Made by a program: the position numbers and the translations under genes. 64,000 nucleotides of DNA from the NCBI GenBank assembly GCA_958298945.1, contig OY282605.1, forward strand, positions 829,811 to 893,810, in the 5' to 3' direction. Positions 1-12,299 of the stretch are shown piece by piece (positions within the stretch are counted from its first letter, which is position 1; every line of letters begins with the position of its first letter). Below the pieces are notes generated by a model. It saw only the letters and a program-made list of their open reading frames with translations, had not been told where the DNA came from and made no database searches. This DNA is from Atherix ibis (taxonomy: Eukaryota > Arthropoda > Insecta > Diptera > Athericidae).

Positions 1-28
1 AAAAATTATATGAATGACCAATTTTTAG

Positions 29-2861
29 TTACAAATATTCCCGGAAACGTCAACATCGGCAGTTTATAGATTTCTTGGGATTCCATATGCTCAGCCGCCA
101 ATTGGTGATGGAAGATTTGCGGTATTTAATTTTTTTAAATAACTAAATCATTTTTAAGTCAAATTTGTTAAATTTCCAATAAATTATCAACAGCCACCTC
201 GTCCTCATAGCGGTTGGAATCATAGTTATCATGCCAAAGATTGGAAACCAATGTGCCCGCAGCCACGAAATAGTATTTATGACGAAACGGGTGAGAGGCT
301 CATAGCTAGACCTCCTGTAACTGACGAGAATTGTTTATATTTGAATATTTGGACTCCGCAGGTACAATTACAAAAATGAATAATGTATGCAATGTAAGAT
401 GTTTGGCGATAGAATATAGGAAATTAGCGAGAAATTCTCCTGCATTAACAATTTACTAAAAATAATCGCACAGCAATACATAACTTCCGGCACTTTTTTC
501 TTGCTTACGAAATTCTAATTATCTACTCGCAAATCCAACTTAAATACTGCAAACTCATTTATCAAAAGCCATTTACAACGTTCCATAAAACAATATGCTA
601 ATGAGTAAATTACTTTCCTTCTGAGTAATGTGATACATGTACACACTGATGTTAATTGCAAATACGAAATTTATTAATAAAAATATTTTTGCAAAGTCAT
701 TTTTTATCATGATTTCATATTCTCTAGGAAATATTAATGATTAAAAGCGCAGAATTACTTACAAGTTAAATTGTAACGATAATAATCAAATCAGATATAA
801 GAATTTAACTAAATATAACCTTAGGAAATTTTTGTAAAAAAAATTCGAAAAATTGTAATTTTTCGTATTCTTTTTTTATTAACATTAGTCATTTTTGTTA
901 AATTCTAGGATGGACTCCGTTTTGGACATTTGCCAGTACTTGTAATAATCACTGGTGAGGAGATGACTTTCGACTGGTCACAAAATCGTCCTACCGGTTT
1001 GGATTTAGCTGCTGAAGGTGTTGTTGTCGTAACGGTTCAATATCGTAGCAATATTTTCGGTTGGTTAGCACTCAATTCAGCTGAATTGCCAGGAAACTAT
1101 GGTCTTGATGATCAAAAGCTAGCATTACAATGGATTCAACAGAATATTAACAAATTTGGAGGCAATCCCCAACAGGTAACATTATTGGGTCACGGAACGA
1201 CCGGCGCTGTTTGTGCAATGGCGCACATGGTGTCCATGTATCAAAAGCAACCATACTTTTCGAAAGCAATCATCATGTCTGGAAACATTTTCTCATATAA
1301 CAATTTCGGTTCATCAAGTGTGAAAAATATATCGAAAATTTTAATAAGAAAACTCAGCTGTGAGTCATCAAATATGTCTGAAGTAATGAAGTGTTTACGG
1401 GAAAGGAGTACGGGTGATCTTCAGCAAGCATTCGAAAGCATTTACAGTACAGAAAACTTCACAATGTCTCTAGGTCCAATTGTTCAATCGTACGCTCAGG
1501 AGAATCGCAATAGTTACGAAAAAATCTTGTCTGAGGACCCACAAGATGCATTTCGGGTAGGGAGATATAAAAATATTCCGATTTTAATTGGAATTTGCTC
1601 AAACGAAGGAGCATTTTCTCATGATTACTGGATCGATTTAGCGCGAAGAAGCTATACGGTTTTCGAAAAATATATTAACTCGACGGTTATCCCTCACCTT
1701 TTAGAAAAGTACTCAATTATGGACGTACAACATCCGCATTTGTTAAAAGCTATCAAATGGAAATATTTTGAGCAATATCCAAAAACAACGAGTTATTTAC
1801 TAAACTCGTTATTTCGATTAATATCCGAGGCAGAGTTTGAGAGCACATTCTATGAAACTCTCGAGTTAATGGCTCACAATCTAGCAGAACCAACTAAAGG
1901 CGGCCTGGAAGACACAGCGACTTTGTATGCATATTCATTTCAACAGGGAAACTCCATGGATATGAGAGGTAAAATAAATCTATTCGGTGGGGCGGCACAC
2001 TCTTCCGATCTTCCGCTTATTATGGGACCCAGTCTGTTTCAACAAATCTCTCGAAGACGTTTTACCGTATCTGAAGAAAAGTTATGCCGTAAGCTTAGGC
2101 AAATGCTTACAGATTTTATGAAAACTGGGTAAGTTTTACTATATACTCTTCAATTTTGCTAAGAACTAGTAAATGATTTATTATTGTACAATTGCGAAAT
2201 AATTAGCAATCCAACGCCAGGTAGAACTTTAGATGCTTGGCAAACGTTCACCATCGATAGAAAATTCATTAAAGTTTTAGGCGAAAGGCTGGAAAAGGGA
2301 AAACTGCCAATATCTCTGTTTGATATAAATCTGCCTGCCATTAATGAGCTGCTTCGTAAAAAGTCCATTTCCGATTCAAGAGATGGTCGCACATATTTCA
2401 ATACAAATCCGTATACACTAAATCCTGACAGCGATCTTTCAGATTCTAGATCCGACAAAGGCTCTTCTTCATATTTATCCAACAGACAAAATTTTGAGTA
2501 TTTTGCTCATTTGAAAAATGTCTACCCTTTTTGGCGAAATATCTTGCCAAGCATCTACAGTTCTCCGTGGTCAGAGAACACATTGGTATCAAATAACTCC
2601 TTGGAACATAATAGCAAGGATGTTCTGATCCTTGACAGCGGTGAGTACTGAATCTAAAGTCAATTTGCCATCACATTTTATTTATATTTCTTGCCAGTTT
2701 TACCGATAAGTATGATTATAATAATATTTATAGATTCTTTAAAATACAAGCACGCATTCTTCTCAATGCTAACTATGGTCTGCATTTTATTGGCTATTCT
2801 CGGACTTTGTGTATATATCCTGCGGAAGAACCACACGCGAGCTGGCGGTGTCAGTTTATGA
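29..2861 (+). CDS. Cholinesterase-like single-pass membrane protein, non-catalytic, 5' partial
   Basis: This is an alpha/beta-hydrolase (carboxylesterase type B) ectodomain with one C-terminal membrane segment; the first exons lie outside the window. Exons are 29-121, 194-361, 909-2128, 2207-2640 and 2734-2861, and all junctions keep frame. Family landmarks are YRFLGIPYAQPP, DENCLYLNIWTP, GNYGLDDQKLALQWI and FGGNP. The nucleophile elbow, normally GxSxG, reads GHGTTG, so the serine is absent, and the oxyanion-hole HGGG is replaced by ITGEE. The acid (SNEGAF) and histidine (GAAHSSDLP) positions remain. The last exon gives a hydrophobic stretch (FFSMLTMVCILLAILGLCVY) and a tail of about 14 residues ending in GGVSL. 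Insect proteins of this kind (glutactin, gliotactin, neurotactin, neuroligins) act in adhesion rather than hydrolysis. I cannot tell which orthologue it is; the short tail does not suit gliotactin. Confidence 0.85.
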
Positions 2862-3092
2862 CAAACATTGTTTTTTCGATCAACATTTCCCGATCGGAAA
2901 AAATGGCAAAAACGATCTGAAACACCAAACTTGAGCAGAAGTTTACAGACACGCCGTCAGAAAAACCGTTCAGAAACCGTTGAATGCAGCAAAAAACCCA
3001 AAATGGAAATAATGGATTCGATTTCATGCTGTTTCGATGAAGAAATAGAAGTAAAAAATTGGAAATACCATTTGACCAATCATCGACTTTAA
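2862..3092 (+). other. In-frame 77-codon extension after the UGA stop (readthrough candidate)
   Basis: After the TGA at 2859-2861 the same frame continues for 77 sense codons to a TAA at 3090-3092. The stop context is TGA followed by C, which is the leaky context known from Drosophila readthrough genes. The extension is rich in Lys, Arg, Ser and Thr (for example RKKWQKRSETPNLSRS) and would lengthen the cytoplasmic tail from about 14 to about 92 residues. It could also be a recently shortened tail or a sequencing error. No splice site that would skip the stop is obvious. Confidence 0.45.
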
Positions 3093-3905
3093 CATCAGTT
3101 TAAAAATAAATTCTCTTTTTTGCTTTTTAATATTGTGTTATTAGTTAATAAATTGAATTAGTTATCAGTTTATTTTAATTTTAAGAACCAATATGTTATT
3201 TTCAATTGAATAAAACACTTTTTCTTAACAAAAGGCAATTTCATTTTAATGAAATAATTATAAACTTAACAATTTTTTCATTGAATACATATTCGTAAAA
3301 AAAGCACTTTTAAAATTTCCCACTTAGTTATCTTTTTCGATTTTTATAAATTTCCGTTTTTAACAAAAGGAAAAAGATAATGAATACAAATTTTCTTTTC
3401 AAATAATTGTGCTTTACTAAATAAGAATTTTTCAAAATAAATAATATATATTCTAATTAAAATGGCTTTGTCTCTCTAAGACAACACGCATACGTAATAT
3501 TGCCATTTCTTTAAAATGTCCATATCTTTTTCGCTTAAATTATTATTTGTATCGGAATGATAATATATATATATATGGTAATATGTATGAAATCGTTTAT
3601 ATATAATGTATGTACGTGTATTTTTAATAAAATAAATATAATAAAATTCTTCATAAGCAGGTAATTAATGTGCTGCATTGCTAATAATAAACTGTAAATT
3701 ACCCGTTTTCAAGTTTTTCTTCTAATTATATTATATACTCGTACATTTATATATGATAAAATGAAAAAATATATATCTGCATATTTTTAATATATTTTCT
3801 TTTATTTTATTTTATTTTTTGCATATAAATGCATGTGCATACGGATGCGAGTGTATCAGTGTTAAAAACTTTGATGCGACTTTAACTATTAGAGCCTCAT
3901 TATAT
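3093..3905. other. Intergenic, convergent 3' ends
   Basis: This AT-rich stretch separates the convergent ends of the esterase-like gene and the tapas-type gene. AATAAA-like polyadenylation signals occur on both strands, for example near 3105 and 3207 on the plus strand. Short TATA runs lie at 3563-3605. I see no coding exon. Confidence 0.5.
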
Positions 3906-6900
3906 CTATGCCGTCGCTTTAGCGCGACCTTCTGTAACTAAAATTTTTCTTATGTAAATGTCATCAGCAGTTCGAACATCGATAAGGTCTAATTCTAAAA
4001 TTTTTGTTTTTTGTTCATTGTCTACAGTTATATTTTTAACGAATGAAGCGAATTGTTGACCGACTACCAGCTCTTTGAATCGTATACAATCATTAGTTGT
4101 CCAGTCACCGTCAATTGCTTTGACACCTTTGAACAAAATAAAAACAATAATAATTAAGAATATTTTTAAGTATATAACAAATTATTTTTACCATGAAGCT
4201 TAGCAACTAGCGCCAATTTTGGTAATGCACGAAATTTAGCTGGTAACGTCTTCAAAGCTTCATTACTGACAATCGATACATCACCGAAATCACAGTAACG
4301 AACATGAATCATACTACCTCCGTATATTTGTTCGACCGTGACTCTGTTAAATAAGAATATATTGAATATATACAAACCAATAAAAATTCAAAGTAATATA
4401 ACACATAATAAATATTTTCTTGCTGATAAATACAAGTAATAAATTACAAACAGCACAGAACAAAAGAAAATATTTTATACTTTTCAAAATAAATTGCTTC
4501 TTTTACATTCTTTTTTTTTAAAAATACATATAATAATTTTTAGAAGTATAATCTTATACAAATTTTACATCAATTTAAGATTTTTTTATAACCAGTTATT
4601 TTCATTAACTTACCGATGATAAAATCCATCGGGATGCATAGCTGCGTAAGCCTCTCCAACTTCTATCACATCCGATGGGATAAATTCGTCATTATCCTCA
4701 CAGTATTTCTGTAATTCCTCCATTAAAACACGTAGATTTTTCCCTTCGATATTTGGTTGAACCTAGGAAAAAGCAAGCCAAATTTTAATTATAAGAATAA
4801 TTTATGCGTCCATTTCAAATTACAAAAAAATTGCCCGGATGTGATGCCATTGCAACGTTAACTTCGAATAAGTCTCCAACACCAGGTAGGGACAAATATT
4901 CATCTAACTTTGGCAATTCACCTCGTTTTGGTGATGCCGGTATAGTTATCGGAGACTTGGCTATCGATCGATTAAGATTGTTGAGAGAAAATTCTGGCGC
5001 TATACCACTTCTCATATCGGTAGAAGAAGAACTTTTCGATCCCAATAACGATGACCGATGTTCACTAAAATTTACACATAAAACACAATTAGTAATATGT
5101 AAACAAACACAATGGAGAATTCTTAACTTACAATTCTAATTCATAATCGACCTGTATTACATCGTTTACATTAAATAAATTATCATTATTTTCAAAGCGT
5201 TTATAAACGATAACATGAGGTATAGCCGAGAAAACTGCTAATTTAACCTGCAAAAGGTGAACATGAAAATAAATTATGCATTATTTTGTATATTTGCTTA
5301 CAAATGTCTGTGAATTAGGTGGCAGTAGACCACGAATTCTTGCCACAACGGTCTTATCGATCGGCGGAAGATTGTGTAAGCGTATCTTGAGTGCTTGTCG
5401 TGGAAATTTACTGAGCGCTGCACTCAATGAGCTCAGTCTGAAAACATTTGATAAATTCACATATTTTGTATAGCCATAATCGACAAAGAACATTTTCAAT
5501 TCAGGTGGAATCTGCTTCTCATCGATTAGCACTGCCCGATACCACTTAGATCCGTCATCAACGTCACGTATAAAAAATAGTTCATTAAAATTTCTCAAAT
5601 CATCCTCGGAGATTTTATATTTTTCTTTTTGGAATTTAGACTCCACAAGTTGATGTATTAGTTTCTGAAAATGAAATCAAATAGAAAATAAACACAAAAT
5701 ATAGTAAGTTAAAAAAATTGTCCATGTTAAATATTAATCATTACTTCAACATAAGTAGGGCCGATATTTTTCACTTGTACATAGACATCTCCATTGTCAC
5801 AAATATGCGTTACATTTACATTTGTATAACCAGCCCGTTTAAGTTCTGGTGTGGGTGTATCGTCACAGATTTGGTTTAATATTAAAGGATTTAAATTAAC
5901 ATCTTCATCTGACGACGTGTCGTATAAAGCGACCTGGATTTTGGATTCAAAATCTGACCCATTTTCTCCCTGCTCTTCGATGGCTGATTTTTTCGTGAGA
6001 ATTTCCCCTATTAACACTTTTCGAGCAAGCATCGTATCAAGATGACGTTTTGCATTCGGATTCTCCGCAAAGTCTTCAAGTCCAAATAAACTGAATTGTA
6101 TTGCCTGAGCAGGAAGTCGGAGAAACCGGGGCTCACATATATAAATTTCGTCCATTTTAAACCACTTCTCTTCGCCCTCATCTATGAAAAAGCATAGGCA
6201 CTCGCCTATATCTTTGGCCATATCCTGTACCTGAATACGGTACCAGCACTCAGATAAGCATACTAAATAAATTTGCCCGCAACTAATTGCCGTCGGACGC
6301 ACTTTGTCTGTAAGCATCGCAACCTCAATATCGATTAGTAACGCTTCCAATTTGCCACTATACTCCGAATCAACAATTCGAGCCCAAATTTCAACTGTCG
6401 AAACAGTACTGGTTATGTACAAATTCCAATACTTATTTTCCCATGGTAATACTAAACGGTCTAGTGTGATATACTCAGAATCGGATGATATAGACGCAGC
6501 TGAACCTACAGAAAAACACCGATAAATATGATGTCTATTTTAAAAAAATTAAATAAAAAATCACTTACTTGTGCATGAATCTTTATTGCTAGCGAACACT
6601 ATTAGATTATCGTCAGTTATTTTTTCCAAACAGAACAGTTGTGGCATCGACTTTATTATGGAAAACCAATTTTCGGGCAATGATTGCCCAAATTTTTCAC
6701 GAAATATTTCTGGAATATTTTTACAAAATACTCCATGCGGATGCTGTTTTAGTTCATCATGTATTTTGGAAGCTACTTCATATTCCGAATCCAAACACAC
6801 TGGAAAACGTTTATTGGCTTCTTCTAGAATAATTTGGTCGATAGCAGTGCGTGCACATGCTAACATTGCCTCATCTCTTGTGTTAAACTCTTCTGGATAA

Positions 6901-8845
6901 CATAAATATCGTACACCATTTATTTCTACGCCACCTTGATAACGTTTGTTAAATCTCAATTTTGAGCATTTATAATCAGGCGGTTCGTATTTATTTGCAG
7001 TACAATATTCCGCCAGCGAAGCAATAGGGTCCGCATTACGATCAAATTCGTAAGGTTTATTAAATTGTTTATTTATAACAGTCTAAATGGAAAAAAATTA
7101 AAATTATCACGATAATACCTAAAATTATATGTGTATTTATTGCCTATATTCAACTCATCGTAAATTCTACTTTAAATCTATTATTAATTTTCAATGAATT
7201 TAAACTAAGCTTTAGTTTTATTTAAAATTTGACAAGCGCAAAAACTTAAATTTTAATTATAAAATACTATTTGACAATTTAATTATTTTATCATATAACA
7301 ATTAAAACGCAATAGATCTAGAAAATAAAAATGAATTCTAAACACATACCTCGTTCGTATATTGTCTACTCTCCTTTATCACAGTCTTGTTGCTTTCGGT
7401 CTTTAGTAAAATTGGCTCACTGCAAACCTCTCCCATATCACCGGAATTTTCCGGCCGATTAATTTTAAGCCGTTCCTGAATCGATGGCTTCTTAAATACT
7501 TTACTTGAACTAACTGAATCGCCTGTATTCATTGTGTTTTTATTTGGTTGCGAAGATTGATCCTTAGTCGTATTGGTAGCTTTCACGCCCTATAAGAACA
7601 ATACTTGAAATAAAGTTTGTTATCGTAATAATAAAAAATTACGACTATAGTTTCACTTATATTTCAATAGAACACAAAATCTTTGCTAAGCATTCTGAAT
7701 TCTCCAAAGAAAATAAATATTCTTATCAATACAATAATACTTTAACTCTCTACTTGCTTAAGTTTCATTCACACAAACGATATTCAGATATTCATTTAAA
7801 TGGAAAATAAATAAACAAGAATGTTTTGAATCTCACCACATTATTTTGAACTGACGTTTCATTGTTTGGGGCTAGCGGCTTTTTGATACTGTCGTTTTTA
7901 GAAACGGCTACTTTGTTAGTTTGTAGTCGATTTTGCAAATTTTTCTGCCGTTGTACTTGATTGTTGTTTTGTCCAAGAATCGGACGGTATGTTGACGAAT
8001 GTCCAAGATTTACTGTTGACTTCGGCGCAAATGTGCTCGGCATATTATTCGTCAATTTCTGATCGTTTTTCAGTCTTTCAGATTCCTTGTTGCTATTACT
8101 ATTGTTGCTATTAGTGTTGTTACAATTACTACTATTGCTTCTTGTGCTATGTGCTTTATTATTTTCGGCTTTAATATTATCATTGTTTTTATTATTATTA
8201 TTATTATTGTTTTTATCATTGGATTCTGTTCTACGGAACATTCGATGTGATTTATCATTGTTGGGGGGATTTTTTCGTGGTTTTTTTAAGTTTTCGTATA
8301 CATTCTTTGAAAACGACGTTTTATTCCAACTTTGATCAGATACCTTAGGAGTTCTTAACTGAAAAATGCATAAATATTCATATAAACGATTATTGTTTAA
8401 ATTTAAAAATAGAATTGTTCACAAGATATTTACCGGAGTCATATTAGTTGGTCGTTTCTTTACCGGTTTTTGTTTTGCGACCATTTTACTTATGTGCGCA
8501 GAATTTTTACTGGATTTGGCAACAATGAATGTCTTATGTATTTTGAAAATTAATTAAATAGAAAAAAAATTATTTTATTGCTTAATTACTAGTAGTTAAT
8601 TTATCTACCTCGCCTTGGATTTTAGTTAGATCGAATTCCTCTGAAGCCAGCAGGAACTCTTCCAGTTTTCCATATCCATAAGTCCGGAAGTTGAAGTCTT
8701 TACCTTCTAAGTCTCTAAAGTCTTTCATTAAGTCTCCAATTTTAGCAGGACCTTTTCGAGATATTGCTAGCGCTCTAAGCGTTGATATTATGGATTTGGC
8801 ATCCATCGATAGACGACGATTTCCACTAGGATTCGAAGTAGACAT
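3906..8845 (-). CDS. tapas: Tapas/TDRD7-type LOTUS and Tudor domain protein
   Basis: Twelve coding exons join without a frame break: 8845-8609, 8532-8434, 8358-7837, 7589-7350, 7082-6569, 6505-5745, 5664-5302, 5247-5132, 5064-4824, 4762-4614, 4343-4192 and 4126-3906 (1204 aa). Domains in order: a LOTUS domain (about residues 12-88, ending GETFIVAK across the first intron), a low-complexity Asn-rich linker, a dsRBD-like segment (about 376-450), a second LOTUS (about 455-530), then three extended Tudor domains recognisable by ECWYRIQV, GSKWYRAVLID...FFVDYGYTKYV and MHPDGFYHRVTV...VRYCDFGDV. TDRD7/Tapas proteins act in germ granules in piRNA-dependent transposon silencing, with LOTUS contacting Vasa and Tudor binding dimethylarginine ligands. 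Three Tudor domains separate it from Tejas/TDRD5, which has one. The start ATG lies 8 nt after a TTTAG acceptor, suggesting a 5' UTR intron. Confidence 0.85.
8080..8222 (-). repeat. AAT-type trinucleotide tract coding polyasparagine in the tapas linker
   Basis: On the coding strand, runs of AAT/AAC triplets encode Asn-rich stretches such as NDKNNNNNNNKNND, followed by Ser/Asn repeats. The tract lies in exon 3 between the first LOTUS domain and the dsRBD-like segment, and it keeps frame. Such tracts vary in length between alleles. Confidence 0.8.
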
Positions 8846-11800
8846 TCTTTTATCTAAATCAAAAGGTAAAAAAATCAATTAAACATTTTCTATTTAGAAA
8901 CTATATGTAGAACTCACACTCACGAATACTCTTTATATTATTTTGATTATTTAGAAACAATATCAGAACTATATCCAGAACTCGCACTCACGAACACTTA
9001 TTTTGATTATTTGGAAACTATTTAAAATATCATAATTTCCAATGAATATTGATCATTATTGTTTTGAATGACGCTTATTTTTATTAAACATATAGTTCAG
9101 TCAATTTTGTTATTTGTAAGTCAAAAATATACTAAAAGTATTTTTAAGAAGTGGACTAGTCTGGATGGAATATCGTCAAATTTGGAATATTTTCCAAACA
9201 ATGACCTAAATTTTGAATACTTTTGAAATCACTCAACCTAATGAAGACTTAGCCAAGTTATGTCATTAACCCAAGAGTCATGTGTACACCGTTAGAAAGA
9301 AAAACGAAGAAAAAAACAGAAAACGGAATAAAAGATCACAAAAATGGGGTCGAAGTAGCCATTGTTGTATTTATTGTTGAAGCTACTTTACTTCAAATTA
9401 TTATCTACCCAATTATCCAAATATCCATTTTGGAAAAAGAATATAAATTTTTTTCTTTTGATATTATTCATACAATGGTTTTATTCACATGTATATTTAT
9501 AGAAAAGAAAAAAATGCAAGTGTAAGAAAATGTTACAAAAATAAACAAAAGTAACAAAACGGCCAACTGCGATAACAAATAATACACTCAGCAGATTTCA
9601 AAGTAATCTCGGACACTTTTGCCACAATGACAATTACAATTCCACTTCCAATTCGAATTCCAAAAAGTCCAATCACTACACGATAATTATTCAATCACAA
9701 TAAACAAATATTTGAGCATTTATTTTGCCGACATATATTATCCGTGCCAACTAAATCTCCATAACTATTAGTGAGTAGTAAGCAAAATTCCAAAATGCTT
9801 CCCGAACTTCGTCCACTTCTCTTCAAGCATCCGACAAATTTGCGCGACGCAAACTAAATTGAGGTTATACACTTTCGAAAATTATCAAAACTATCGGTGA
9901 AGCGTCAAACTTCCAAACAAAAAACAAAACATTTTTGCGTAGTGGAATGTACAGGCAATTTTGCTCACTACCGCACTACCATAATTTTTAAAATAACGAC
10001 AGCCATAAGCAAAAATATCGTAGGAGCGTTGACAATTGGTCAATACTTACTTTTTATCAATAGTTTATTCCGAAAAGTAGTTATTACTTTTTAATAGATA
10101 ACTCTCCAAACTACACGTTGAACGAAAGTAATAATTTGTTTATTATTATTATTATTATAACTGAGGAAATAAATTAAAAATCTCTTCACACTTTTCAGCA
10201 CAATATTCACTTTCTCATTACGTGGAATAAGTTTAGCGCACAAATCTATGCATATCCACAGCACCCTCTAAATAAAATACATACGACCACTTCGACCGTT
10301 CTGTTCAATCGAAAATACTCTTCTGACATTTCTTTTACCACTCCGAGGCAAAGTGTTTTCGCAATTCTATCACTTCGCCACTCTTTCTCTTCGCTTTTCT
10401 GTAGTACAACGAATATTTTGGCTTTCGCTATTTCCGAAACATTGAATGAGAATTGAGAATTGTTTTCGACAATAACTTCGAATTTAACCGAAGATAAATA
10501 TAATAAAATAGGAGAAAAACAGTCAAATTAATAAAAAAAAATTCAATTAAACGAAATAACATCTAAAAATTTGAAGAATATTCAATTAAATTTGGATCAC
10601 ACAGAAAGTATATATTTTTTCATAGCACGTATGCCATGCATGGATGTGTTTACGTGCATGCATACACAATTGTGTGGAGAATTGATATGAATATTTTTGT
10701 AAATCAGTAAGTCGTTTTTTGTGGTATTTTCATTTTAAATGATTTAAATGAAAATAATTGCAATGAGTAATTATACACATGTATGCATATCCATCTGCAC
10801 ACATATGTGTATACTTACATGAATAGAGGTGTAAATGATGCAAAAATAATTGCAACTTACCAAGTATTGAGGTTGGCGTTATGAGTAGGAACGATTGCTA
10901 TGTTAAGTAACTCGTTATCAACAATACTAATAATCACATATACTTATATAAACATATGGTTTTACTACCAAACACATTTATATACAGTCATGCATACATA
11001 TTTATATATAATAAATCAGAAAATATCGCAACATACATATTCACGCCTACTTCTCTATGAAGCATGATAGAATTTATATTATTTAAATTCAATTTAATAT
11101 AAGATAACATGTTTTATATTTGAGCTGCATGATTGTACGCGTACGCATGTATTGATCTAAACATAAATTAATCCGGTGAAGTCCCTATTTGTGAAGAAAA
11201 AGTATTATAAAAAATCGCTCTTATCACAATAGTAAAATAAAGCTTTTTCCACATATTAAGTTGCAATTTAATTATACAATCGTTTTAATTGTGTAAATAC
11301 AATTAAAACTAATAATAAAAATTCAATTAAGTTTGATAAAAACTAAATTTGAAATAATTATGATTTAATTTAATAGTTTTTTTCAAATATTCTAACAAAT
11401 GAAATTTTAAATATCGAAATCAGAGTTTTAAAATTATAAACACATGTGTACATACAAATTGAACAACTATTTCAATTAGATTGGATGAAAACATTAACAT
11501 AAAATTGTATCTTTAATTAAATAACAAATTTAACTTATATCTGGAATTATTTAATTTAATTCATTGTATCTGAAATAGTATCTTTAATATAGCAACCAAA
11601 AACCAAAAAAAAAACATTTTTTTTTTGCTATGAACACTGGAAAAAATGAAAATTTTTTGTTAAGTGTAATTAGTTGTTTAGTTACAGAAAAAGATCGAAA
11701 ACTATTAGAAAAAAGTCAATAATTTCAGTAGAAACATACATAGTTTATTCTGCGCAATCAATAAAGACAAAATTTGTTAAGCCTGTACCAAATTTCTATT

Positions 11801-11984
11801 CTATATAAAAGTAAACAAACAAGTACACAGACATTCAATTGAAGAAAATGAATTTAAAAAAAATTTCTTTAATTTGTAGTCATGTTTTTATTTTACTAAT
11901 TATTATTAACCCAATATATGTTTAGAAAATAAGTTCTTCTAACTCATTAACGCTATTGATACACTTTATCAAACTTTAGAAAAA
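8846..11984. other. Intergenic region between tapas and pAbp copy A; no gene seen
   Basis: This is AT-rich DNA with no ORF that resembles a protein. It should hold the tapas promoter just above 8850. A roughly 75-bp sequence containing AACTCxCACTCACGAA is repeated twice at about 8895-9005. Short runs of TTAG-like and ATACAT motifs occur at 10.6-11.1 kb. The block 9.6-10.5 kb is slightly less AT-rich but has no long frame. Confidence 0.4.
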
Positions 11985-12247
11985 AGTGATGCTCAGCGTT
12001 AAAACGTCCTCCAACATGTGCTATATGCATTTTCGACCTCGGTGATTTCGATTCCTAAAAAAAAGACAGCAAAAATTTAATTCAAATGTTTTTATATGAT
12101 TACTAGAAAAGAGATTTGTGACTCTTACACTTACACGGGAAGCTGAAATGTAAACACATATGGAGCCGACAGCTGAGTTGGTGGATTGCGTATGTTGGGA
12201 GTTGATTTATAGTTTGGAGCAGGAGCCGAAGCCATCTGTCGAATCTT
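11985..12247 (-). pseudogene. Decayed 3' exons of pAbp copy A (linker exon and MLLE remnant)
   Basis: The segment 12247-12137 matches pAbp exon 4 (RQMASAPAP...IRNPPTQ), with acceptor and donor kept. A stretch from about 12053 to 11985, after a T-rich TTTAG acceptor, aligns with the centre of the pAbp MLLE exon at the nucleotide level (GCACATGTTGGAGGACGT against GCACATGCTAGAGGACGT). Its original frame is destroyed and the KITGMLLE core is lost. A shifted frame stays open for about 33 codons. These exons show that copy A arose by genomic duplication with introns, not by retroposition. Confidence 0.7.
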
Positions 12248-12299
12248 AAAAAAAAATTCAATTATAATAAAAAACAAACAAAAATATATAGAACTAACT

